This document shows, in pieces, positions 1 to 5,273 of a stretch of DNA of 9,932 bases. The stretch is from assembly GCA_903859795.1 (NCBI GenBank), contig CAIOOC010000226.1, positions 1 through 9,932 of the forward strand, read 5' to 3'. This DNA is from an uncultured Bacteroidia bacterium. GTDB taxonomy: Bacteria; Bacteroidota; Bacteroidia; Bacteroidales; Prolixibacteraceae. Below the pieces are notes generated by a model. It was not told where the DNA came from, did not search any database, and saw nothing but the letters and a program-made list of their open reading frames with translations. How positions within the stretch are numbered: the stretch's first letter is position 1; every line of letters begins with the position of its first letter. The position numbers and the translations under genes are program-made.

Positions 1-614
1 GCATGAATCTCGTCCGAGATGATAAATATACCGTTTTCAGTACATATGTGGCAAAGCTCCTCCAGCTCCGCCTTTGTCCAAACCATGCCACCCGGATTAT
101 GTGGACTGCACAATATCAGCAGCTTCGTTTTGGCATCGATCCCTTTTTTCAGATTATCAAAATCAAACGTATAACGACCATCTTTGATTATCAGGGGATT
201 CTCAACCATTTTGCGCCCCATTCCCTTTATGCTTGTGAAGAAGGGAAAATACACCGGAGGCTGAACGATCACCTTGTCGCCCGGCTCTGAGAGGGCCATA
301 ACCAAAAGGGTTATCGCCGAGACTACACCGGGACTGGTTGTGATCATCTCTTTCTCAATTTTCCAGTTATGTCTGCGATCCAACCAGTTGATTATTGACT
401 GGTAGAAACCATCGGTGCGATAGGAGTAGGCTAGTATCTCATGGTTCATTCGCTCATGCAAAGCGTTCATAATAAAGTCGGGTACCCGGAAATCGGTGTC
501 GGCTACCCAAAGTGGCAAAGCATCAGCATTCCCGAAATAGGCATCAAGCATATCGTATTTGATACAGTCGGTGCCGCGTCGTTCGACGATCTCATCAAAG
601 TTGTATTTGTTCAT
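1..614 (-). CDS. patB: MalY/PatB-family PLP-dependent C-S lyase (cystathionine beta-lyase type), C-terminus cut by window edge
   Basis: Cytosolic fold-type I PLP enzyme. Family members cleave the C-S bond of cystathionine or cysteine conjugates, giving a thiol, pyruvate and ammonia. I translated the minus strand from the ATG at 612-614: 204 complete codons are open to the left edge, about half of the usual ~390 residues. Visible landmarks are the N-terminal PLWVADTDF (residues 34-42, the family's typical WVADMDF region), SPGVV (94-98), SPHNPGG (170-176) with the cofactor-contacting Asn173, and SDEIH (200-204) with Asp201, the expected partner of the pyridine nitrogen. The catalytic lysine would lie about 30 residues further on, outside the window. 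The gene is downstream of comB on the same strand, 159 bp away. The family call is firm. The substrate (cystathionine lyase versus regulatory MalY-like role) cannot be decided here. Confidence 0.9.
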   Translation of the reverse strand, partial: MNKYNFDEIVERRGTDCIKYDMLDAYFGNADALPLWVADTDFRVPDFIMNALHERMNHEILAYSYRTDGFYQSIINWLDRRHNWKIEKEMITTSPGVVSAITLLVMALSEPGDKVIVQPPVYFPFFTSIKGMGRKMVENPLIIKDGRYTFDFDNLKKGIDAKTKLLILCSPHNPGGMVWTKAELEELCHICTENGIFIISDEIH

Positions 615-658
615 TTTATGGAATTGTATTTTAAATGTCTATAATGAAACTGGCTTTT

Positions 659-775
659 GGCAGCTTGCTATTGGCAGAATTCGAATATCTTAATTAACAA
701 TCTGAAATACGAAGAGTTTTAACTCGCCTTTAAGTGAGTCTTCACTAAATTGCCAGAAGCTAATAGCCAGCTGCT
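659..775. repeat. Imperfect inverted repeat between comB and the MalY/PatB gene
   Basis: Arms at 659-675 (ggcagcttgctattggc) and 759-775 (gctaatagccagctgct) match at 14 of 17 positions when one is reverse-complemented, with an 83-base spacer. The right arm overlaps the comB stop codon. It is also internally repetitive: GCCAG-N2-GCTA occurs at 752 and again at 766, a 14-base period. A small perfect stem (agtga 733-737 / tcact 742-746) lies inside the spacer. The element could be a transcript hairpin after comB or one copy of a short interspersed repeat. Nothing else is seen in 615-773. Confidence 0.5.
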
Positions 776-1463
776 ATATACCGATCTTTTTCAAATAATT
801 AAACTCATCTCCTTCTTCGATCTTCAAAATAAAATCAAAACGGTTAGGATCAAGACAAAGTTCAAAATCAGTTGATGGCGACCATTCATGATTTGCAGGA
901 TCGAGCAGTCTGGCTCCATCACCTGTTCGGAGCATTTGCTTCATCTTTTCGAAGTCTGGGACAACATTTAGCAACATATCGCGTACATATTCAGCCAGGA
1001 AAGTGTCCTCTTGTGTCGGATAGCGGCCTTCGTAACCCATGCAGACCAGGCTAACAACCTCCGGATTCTTATGCCGGATGTAACGAACTATAGCGGCAGC
1101 ATTTACAAAGCTTCCTGTGATAATTTCGTCCGCCGATGCGGCATTTGCAATCCCCTTGGTTCCAGAGCTTGTCGTCATCACAATGGTCTTGCCGTTAAAA
1201 TCCTGACCGATAACATGAGTAGGGGAATTGCCAAAGTCGAAACCAGGTACTTTGCGCTCAAAACGTTCACCAAGCATTACGACATCCGCCTTCAGGTGTT
1301 TGATATTAAAAGCCTCTTCAACGTGTTCAACAGGGATAATTTTCTCAGCCCCGGCTGCAAAAACATAGCATGCCGTTGAAAATGCCCTGAAGACATCGAT
1401 CACAACTGTGAGCCCTTTTGCCAGTTTTGCCCCCTCAGTAAGCTGAAGAATTTTAATATCCAT
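774..1463 (-). CDS. comB: ComB-family phosphatase (2-phosphosulfolactate phosphatase family)
   Basis: Cytosolic 229-residue protein of the ComB family, whose characterised member removes phosphate from 2-phosphosulfolactate during coenzyme M synthesis in methanogens. Family landmarks: VVIDVFRAFSTA (residues 20-31, the DVLRASTT-type motif), GERFERKVPGFDFGNSP (65-81), MTTSSGTKGI (96-105, the TTNGT-type motif) and CMGYEGRYPTQEDTFLAEY (141-159), the family's C-G-x-ED segment. Length is normal for the family. The ATG at 1461-1463 follows an A-rich leader with no Shine-Dalgarno sequence. It is divergent from pgeF across 74 bp and lies upstream of the MalY/PatB gene on the same strand. Bacteroidota do not make coenzyme M by the archaeal route, so the real substrate is uncertain; a sulfolactate role is inference. 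Family membership is secure, the reaction is not. Confidence 0.85.
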   Translation of the reverse strand: MDIKILQLTEGAKLAKGLTVVIDVFRAFSTACYVFAAGAEKIIPVEHVEEAFNIKHLKADVVMLGERFERKVPGFDFGNSPTHVIGQDFNGKTIVMTTSSGTKGIANAASADEIITGSFVNAAAIVRYIRHKNPEVVSLVCMGYEGRYPTQEDTFLAEYVRDMLLNVVPDFEKMKQMLRTGDGARLLDPANHEWSPSTDFELCLDPNRFDFILKIEEGDEFNYLKKIGI

Positions 1464-1537
1464 TTTGTGTGTTTAATCTTACCATCCGGAACTTTTGTAA
1501 ATTGGCAGCGAATTTAACTCAAATGTAGAAAAGAACG
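1464..1537. promoter_or_regulatory. Divergent promoter region of comB and pgeF
   Basis: These 74 bases separate two divergent start codons, so promoters for both genes should lie in or beside them. For comB, TACATTTG on the minus strand (1520-1527) matches the Bacteroidota -7 consensus TAnnTTTG exactly, but no TTG is found at the expected distance upstream. For pgeF, TAAATTGG (1498-1505, plus) matches with one change. Both site assignments are weak. Confidence 0.35.
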
Positions 1538-2341
1538 ATGATCTCTGTCACTTTAAAAGGTTTATCTCTCTTACAGTTCAGTAATCTGAGCAGATTTCCG
1601 GAGTTGTTACATTTCTCATCAACCCGGAATGGGGGTTCAAGTGAAGCTAATTACGGTTCACTAAACCTTGGGTTCAACTCCGGAGATAAACACGAGGATG
1701 TTGTTGCCAACAGGAATAAACTTTGCACAGCATTGGAAATCAGACTAGAACAGTTTGTCTTTCCTAAACAAACTCATACCGCAACAGTTAGGATAATTAA
1801 CGACAGGTTCTTAAATGCAGGTGAAGATGACAGGAAACATTTTCTCCTTGATACCGACGCGGTTATTACAAATCATAAAGGTATTTGCATAGCGGTTAAA
1901 ACTGCTGATTGTGTCCCGGTTCTTCTATATGATCCAAGACAAAAAGTTGTTGCTGCAATTCATGCAGGTTGGCGTGGAACAGCCCAAAATATTGTACTTA
2001 ATACCATTGAGAAATTAAAGGATGAGTTTGATACCAATCCATCTGATCTGATTGCAGGTATCGGACCTTCGATTTGTCCGGATGTTTACGAAGTTGGCAG
2101 TGATGTTTACAACCAGTTTGATCCTGTGTTCGTTGAGGATACTCAGCCTTTTCAAACAGGCAAAAAGTTGCTCAATCTTTGGAAGGCAAACCGTCAACAG
2201 CTGATACAGGGAGGGGTTAATTCCCAAAATATTGAGATAGCAGAATTATGTACCTGGTCAGACAACGACCTTTTCTTCTCGGCAAGGCGCGATGGAGCAA
2301 AAACCGGGCGAATGGCGACAGGGATTATGATTCGGGAATAG
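1538..2341 (+). CDS. pgeF: Peptidoglycan editing factor PgeF (YfiH/laccase-domain family)
   Basis: Cytosolic 267-residue protein of the YfiH/PgeF family, related to human LACC1. In E. coli, PgeF prevents misincorporation of L-Ser in place of L-Ala in peptidoglycan precursors. Family members were earlier called polyphenol oxidases and have purine nucleoside phosphorylase/adenosine deaminase-like activity in some studies. The metal-site residues are present: His80 in PKQTHT, Cys125 in KTADCVP (121-127) and His142 in HAGWRG (142-147). Further family motifs are STRNGG (28-33), DTDAVIT (105-111), GIGPSIC (174-180) and the C-terminal SARRDGAKTGR (248-258). Length is normal. The ATG at 1538 is preceded by an A-rich aaaagaa leader; an earlier ATG (1523) meets a stop at once. 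It is divergent from comB and converges on the GH16 gene with a 34-base gap. Confidence 0.95.
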   Translation: MISVTLKGLSLLQFSNLSRFPELLHFSSTRNGGSSEANYGSLNLGFNSGDKHEDVVANRNKLCTALEIRLEQFVFPKQTHTATVRIINDRFLNAGEDDRKHFLLDTDAVITNHKGICIAVKTADCVPVLLYDPRQKVVAAIHAGWRGTAQNIVLNTIEKLKDEFDTNPSDLIAGIGPSICPDVYEVGSDVYNQFDPVFVEDTQPFQTGKKLLNLWKANRQQLIQGGVNSQNIEIAELCTWSDNDLFFSARRDGAKTGRMATGIMIRE

Positions 2342-2375
2342 TTTGACTTAACCTCTTAAAATGTGCAATCCATTA

Positions 2376-3182
2376 TCAATATTTCTGGAACTTGCTTATA
2401 ATCAACTCAACAGTAGTATTATTGCTAGGGGCATTCCCTTTGTAAAGCCATAAATTTATATGTACAGGTTCTGCAGATTGAGGTATCAGGTAAATCGTTG
2501 AAACAGTTGGCGCAAAAGTTTTGGTTGCTATAACATTGGTATCATCAGTTCTCCACCCATTAAGTGACTGAAAAAATATACTCGATGAAGACCATGTAAA
2601 ACGATGAGTGGTATAGGTACCCGTAAGTGCGATAGCGTAAGGGAAAGTAGAATAGGTATAACCTAACTGGGCCGGCCAGACCGTAAAATTGCCCATTTTG
2701 TTATTTTTATTTCCCCATTTGGCAAATTCAACATCAATCTCATTAGTTCCATCCGGTCCTACAGACGCGGTAGGATAATTGAACAATCCGACAACGACAT
2801 TTTTATCCAATAAATCGATCCGTCCTTCAACAAACCATTCATACTTTCCAAATCCCATGGACGTATTTGTCCAGATCTCGGCGCACTCCCACTTCTTTGT
2901 TGTTGCTGAATATTTAATCTGCAGATGTAGTTTTCCGAGGGCATCCACCCAAACATTGTTCTCATTCCAGTTATTTGGTCCGGGACCCATACCTTTGCCT
3001 GACTTTACATACCAGGTATAACCGGAGAAAGATATAGTCTTAGCTGTTGCACTTACCAAGGCAGTCGATTTCAAATCCTGGCTGGTTGAATTCAAAGACC
3101 CGGATGTTTCACTTTTCGAGCAATTGACAAGAGGCAAGGTCAAACTAAGATAAACGAGACTCCACAAAGTAAAATTTTTCAT
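2376..3182 (-). CDS. GH16-family-like glycoside hydrolase lipoprotein
   Basis: Predicted 268-residue lipoprotein with a concanavalin-like GH16 domain; the family hydrolyses beta-1,3/1,4-glucans, agar, carrageenan and similar polysaccharides. The frame extends to a TTG at 3186-3188, but the ATG at 3180-3182 directly precedes a normal lipoprotein signal (MKNFTLWSL...), so I start there. The lipobox is PLVNC with Cys21, followed by a Ser/Thr-rich linker. Domain landmarks: SMGFGKYEWFVEGRID (residues 108-123), catalytic EIDVEF with Glu148, Asp150 and Glu152 (lichenase-like form without the extra beta-bulge residue), and the closing PVHINLWLYKG (239-249). Catalytic residues are intact, so it should be active. 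It stands alone, without SusC/SusD. The substrate cannot be read from sequence. It is convergent with pgeF. Confidence 0.85.
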   Translation of the reverse strand: MKNFTLWSLVYLSLTLPLVNCSKSETSGSLNSTSQDLKSTALVSATAKTISFSGYTWYVKSGKGMGPGPNNWNENNVWVDALGKLHLQIKYSATTKKWECAEIWTNTSMGFGKYEWFVEGRIDLLDKNVVVGLFNYPTASVGPDGTNEIDVEFAKWGNKNNKMGNFTVWPAQLGYTYSTFPYAIALTGTYTTHRFTWSSSSIFFQSLNGWRTDDTNVIATKTFAPTVSTIYLIPQSAEPVHINLWLYKGNAPSNNTTVELIISKFQKY

Positions 3183-3222
3183 AGTCAATTTTTAAAGTGT
3201 AAACCTGGAAGATATGTAACTG

Positions 3223-3253
3223 GAAAGTTACGAATTTATCACGGATTAATCAA
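3223..3253 (-). promoter_or_regulatory. Candidate promoter of the GH16 gene
   Basis: On the minus strand, TTG (3251-3253), a 20-base spacer and TAACTTTC (3223-3230) fit the Bacteroidota TTTG-N19-21-TAnnTTTG pattern with one mismatch in the -7 element. It lies 40 bases upstream of the chosen ATG. The GH16 gene needs its own promoter because a terminator ends the preceding unit at 3347-3373. Confidence 0.4.
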
Positions 3254-3346
3254 GAGTTTCCCGGAAAATTCTTTCAATCTGATTTAATTGCTTATATTGG
3301 TGTTAACCTTTATTGTTAAGGTGTTAGCATCAAAAAGTGTTATGAC

Positions 3347-3373
3347 AAAAAAAGGCATCCCGACTGAGATACC
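3347..3373 (-). terminator. Intrinsic terminator after the Lys/Ala/Pro-rich gene
   Basis: On the minus strand, GGTATCT-CAGTCG-GGATGCC forms a 7-bp stem (two G-T pairs) with a 6-base loop, followed at once by seven T residues (3347-3353). It sits 27 bases past the stop codon of the preceding gene, a classic rho-independent layout. The plus strand also has a T-rich flank (tttcttt), so weak two-way action is possible. Confidence 0.75.
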
Positions 3374-3400
3374 TTTCTTTCATTTTCATAACCCGGATAC

Positions 3401-3754
3401 TTACTTAGCCGGCACAGTTGCTGCTTTTTTTGCAGGTGCCTTGGCAGGTGCCTTTGCGTCTGACTTGACCTTACTTTTTGCTGCAGGTGCTTTCTCAACT
3501 TTTTTTGCTACTGGCTTTACTGCTTTTACCGGTGCTTTTGTTGCTGGTTTAACTGCAGCTTTGGCAGGGGCCTTTACCGCTGCGGGTTTAGCAGCTGCTG
3601 CCGGTGTTGCTTTTGCTGCCGGCGCAGCAGGTTTTGCAACTGCTTCAGTTTTTGCTTGCGCTTTTTTATCTGCTTTTTTAGGAGTATTCTGAGCGCTGAC
3701 AGAGATTAAACCCAATACGAACACAAAACTTAATAAAAGTACTAACTTTTTCAT
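3401..3754 (-). CDS. Exported Lys/Ala/Pro-rich low-complexity protein (histone H1-like tail)
   Basis: A 117-residue protein of unknown function. Residues 1-21 (MKK then LVLLLSFVFVLGLISVSA) are a type I signal peptide with likely cleavage before Gln22. The mature ~96 residues are almost only Lys, Ala, Pro and Val in degenerate KPAA / KAPAK repeats, with no aromatic residue and no Cys, giving a strongly basic, probably disordered chain. Composition resembles histone H1 or AlgP tails, but the signal peptide places it outside the cytoplasm, so DNA compaction is unlikely. Binding to anionic polysaccharide, peptidoglycan or lipopolysaccharide is a guess. The ATG at 3752-3754 gives the only sensible signal peptide. 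It has its own -7-like element upstream and terminator downstream, so it is probably a single-gene transcript. Repeat-rich coding DNA may vary in length between strains. Confidence 0.75.
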   Translation of the reverse strand: MKKLVLLLSFVFVLGLISVSAQNTPKKADKKAQAKTEAVAKPAAPAAKATPAAAAKPAAVKAPAKAAVKPATKAPVKAVKPVAKKVEKAPAAKSKVKSDAKAPAKAPAKKAATVPAK

Positions 3755-3782
3755 AATGATGATTTTTAAATTGTTTACAGGT

Positions 3783-3790
3783 CAAAGGTA
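3783..3790 (-). promoter_or_regulatory. -7 element for the Lys/Ala/Pro-rich gene
   Basis: TACCTTTG on the minus strand is an exact TAnnTTTG match. It ends 28 bases before the start codon, nearly the same distance as the stronger promoter of the neighbouring lipoprotein gene (29 bases). No TTG is found at the -33 position; instead the TGAAGAT heptamers begin there, which suggests activator-dependent transcription (inference). Confidence 0.5.
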
Positions 3791-3802
3791 TTCCTGTCAT
3801 TA

Positions 3803-3830
3803 TGAAGATACCGTGAAGATTTGATCTTCA
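3803..3830. repeat. Three TGAAGAT heptamers, two direct and one inverted (candidate operator)
   Basis: TGAAGAT occurs on the plus strand at 3803-3809 and 3814-3820, exactly 11 bases apart, and inverted (ATCTTCA) at 3824-3830. The last two form a perfect 7-bp palindrome around ttg. The set begins 13 bases upstream of the TACCTTTG element, covering the -33 region and just beyond. One-turn spacing of half sites fits a regulator-binding site. As RNA the palindrome could fold, but no T-run follows on the minus strand, which argues against a terminator for the upstream lipoprotein gene. Confidence 0.45.
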
Positions 3831-3877
3831 AAGCTTTAATTAACAATTGGTAATGATTTTTAATGGTTGAAGCATTG

Positions 3878-4360
3878 TTACATGCCTGTCCAGGACTCAT
3901 GACCATGTATGATCTTCCACCCGGATGACTCTTTCCTAAAAATAAAGGTAACAGCATGATTACACCGAATAACCTTGTTATCCTTAAGATTCACCTGGAA
4001 AATACTTTTTTGATCAAGCAGAGCCATATCTTCTGACAGAATACTTACCTTGACTTTTTGCTGTTGCAATTCAGTGCTTTTTCGCACACTGAACCAAACT
4101 TTCACACTATCGGAATATTCCTTCAGCGAGAGGAATTGTGTCCCTTCGGAATACATAGCCAGGAATTTGTCCGAGCTGAAGAAAGATGTGAAACCTTCCG
4201 CATCAGCTGTTTTAACTGTATGGCCTAATTTCCCCCATTGTTCGATGATTTGCTTTTCAATTTCAGCTTTCTGTGCGTCAGACGGGACCGGGTTAGGCAT
4301 TTGACATGCTGATAATAAAATACTTGCCATTAAAATAACGAAAAACAGCGAATTTTTCAT
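3878..4360 (-). CDS. NTF2-like (SnoaL/DUF4440-type) lipoprotein
   Basis: A 160-residue predicted lipoprotein. The signal peptide MKNSLFFVILMASILLSAC ends in the lipobox LLSAC with Cys19. The remainder reads as a single NTF2-like cone fold: an N-terminal helix with EIEKQIIEQWGKLGHTVKTAD (split at residues 33-53), a FLAMYSEG strand (67-74), the YSDSVKVWF helix (82-90), and the closing HAVTFIFRK / GWKIIHGHESW strands (135-157), typical of the DUF4440/SnoaL-like group. Such proteins bind small ligands or act as steroid-isomerase-like enzymes; no function can be assigned. Its own promoter is predicted at 4390-4420, and it is divergent from the methyltransferase gene. The Lys/Ala/Pro-rich gene follows 123 bp downstream on the same strand. 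Confidence 0.8.
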   Translation of the reverse strand: MKNSLFFVILMASILLSACQMPNPVPSDAQKAEIEKQIIEQWGKLGHTVKTADAEGFTSFFSSDKFLAMYSEGTQFLSLKEYSDSVKVWFSVRKSTELQQQKVKVSILSEDMALLDQKSIFQVNLKDNKVIRCNHAVTFIFRKESSGWKIIHGHESWTGM

Positions 4361-4389
4361 AATGAAATGTATTTTTAAGTTATATACCT

Positions 4390-4420
4390 TAAAATTACGA
4401 GAATAAAAGCAAAAATCAAA
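4390..4420 (-). promoter_or_regulatory. Bacteroidota-type promoter of the NTF2-like lipoprotein gene
   Basis: On the minus strand, TTTG (4417-4420), a 19-base spacer and TAATTTTA (4390-4397) match TTTG-N19-21-TAnnTTTG with only the last base changed. Its -7 element ends 29 bases upstream of the ATG, giving a short leader of about 20-25 bases. This is the best promoter match noticed in the window and supports the phylum assignment. Confidence 0.6.
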
Positions 4421-4491
4421 TTTTTTTCTTACTTTTAAAATCAGATCAGAGGCTGAATAAAATCCACTTTGAATCCGGAAAAATTACTGAA

Positions 4492-5100
4492 ATGTATAGA
4501 CTAATCGGAAACCAGTTCAAAAGACCTGCAGGTTTATTAGGAAGAATCATATCCCGGATAATGATAAAAGGAAATAGATATGAATATGACAAATTAATAC
4601 CTGAACTCGACATCAGGCCTAAACATAGGTTACTTGAAATAGGTTATGGTCATGGAATGGGGGTGGAACGAATATCCTCAAAATACGACTGTTTCGTTGA
4701 TGGAATTGACTTTTCAGAATTGATGTACAAAGAGGCCACAAAAAGGAACAGGAATCATATCAAAAATAAGAAAGTTGAATTGTTCCATGGAGACTTTATG
4801 GATGCCAAAATTAATCCGGATCAATATGACAGGGTATACTGCCTTAATGTTATCTATTTCTGGGATAACCTGGACCTTCCATTCTCAAAAATTAAAACGG
4901 TACTTAAAGATCACGGCTTACTTTGCATGTTTATGGCCCACAAGGACTTTATCGCTAAAATGAAATTTACTCTTGATGGAATATTCAATAAATATGCTAT
5001 CGATGAGGTTGTTAGCTTGCTTAAATTAGCCGGATTTGAAGATATAAGTTATAATCTTGAAAATAATGGATACATTATAAAATGCCGAAAAAAATCGTAA
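4492..5100 (+). CDS. Class I SAM-dependent methyltransferase
   Basis: A 202-residue cytosolic methyltransferase with a Rossmann-type core. Motif I is LLEIGYGHGMG (residues 47-57, SAM-binding glycine loop), the acidic strand-2 end is GIDFS (71-75, Asp73 expected to hold the ribose), the next contact is HGDFMD (99-104), and strand 4 is YDRVYCLNVIYFW (112-124). The N-terminal 45 residues are basic and contain RPAGLLGRIISR, a lead-in seen in small stand-alone methyltransferases. No substrate-specific domain is visible, so the acceptor is unknown. The coding sequence is by eye clearly more AT-rich than the next gene on the same strand. It is divergent from the NTF2-like lipoprotein gene and separated from the binding-protein gene by 173 bp, so it is probably transcribed alone. 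Confidence 0.85.
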   Translation: MYRLIGNQFKRPAGLLGRIISRIMIKGNRYEYDKLIPELDIRPKHRLLEIGYGHGMGVERISSKYDCFVDGIDFSELMYKEATKRNRNHIKNKKVELFHGDFMDAKINPDQYDRVYCLNVIYFWDNLDLPFSKIKTVLKDHGLLCMFMAHKDFIAKMKFTLDGIFNKYAIDEVVSLLKLAGFEDISYNLENNGYIIKCRKKS

Positions 5101-5126
5101 TTAAGTTTCGTATATTAGCGACTTAA
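5101..5126 (+). other. Weak inverted repeat after the methyltransferase gene
   Basis: TTAAGT (5101-5106) and ACTTAA (5121-5126) pair perfectly across a 14-base loop directly after the stop codon. The stem is AT-rich and no T-run follows, so it is at most a weak terminator or mRNA 3' end. Confidence 0.25.
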
Positions 5127-5208
5127 GAAGCAGATATATAGCTTTATAGCGATTAATATAAATATTGCTCCAATTGATACTATACTTTGGGAGCATATGG
5201 CACATAGA

Positions 5209-5254
5209 AGAAGGTAGATTTTTTCTTGAGAAGGTTGCCTTTTTCATAGAAAGT
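5209..5254 (+). repeat. Tandem ~20-base repeats upstream of the sugar-binding protein gene
   Basis: AGAAGGTAGATTTTTTC (5209-5225) and AGAAGGTTGCCTTTTTC (5229-5245) agree at 14 of 17 positions with a 20-base period. A third partial copy, AGAAAGT, begins at 5248, 19 bases on. The block ends about 20 bases before the ATG at 5274. Two-turn spacing suggests a regulator-binding site or leader element. The second copy can fold as a small hairpin (aagg-ttg-cctt) merging into T residues. Apart from this and a short ORF at 5197, the 173-base gap shows nothing else. Confidence 0.4.
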
Positions 5255-5273
5255 TTAAGATAAAAGTCATCTT

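Noticed and set aside
441..644. Plus-strand ORFs at 3-290 and 441-644
   Set aside because: They are antisense to the MalY/PatB gene, whose minus-strand frame is open from 614 to the edge with strong motifs.
1011..1379. 122-residue plus-strand ORF
   Set aside because: It lies antisense inside comB, which has clear family motifs over its whole length.
2349..2360. TTAA-CCTC-TTAA as a terminator between pgeF and the GH16 gene
   Set aside because: The possible stem is only 4 bp, AT-only, without a T-run; no convincing terminator is seen in this 34-base gap.
3186..3188. TTG as the start codon of the GH16 gene
   Set aside because: An ATG two codons downstream directly begins a normal lipoprotein signal peptide.
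3288..3692. 134-residue Ala/Phe/Gly-rich plus-strand ORF
   Set aside because: It is antisense to the Lys/Ala/Pro-rich gene; its composition is only the mirror of Lys/Ala codon repeats. The minus-strand frame has a signal peptide, a -7-like element and a terminator.
3775..3957. 60-residue minus-strand ORF
   Set aside because: It overlaps the 3' end of the NTF2-like gene in another frame and shows no signal or domain.
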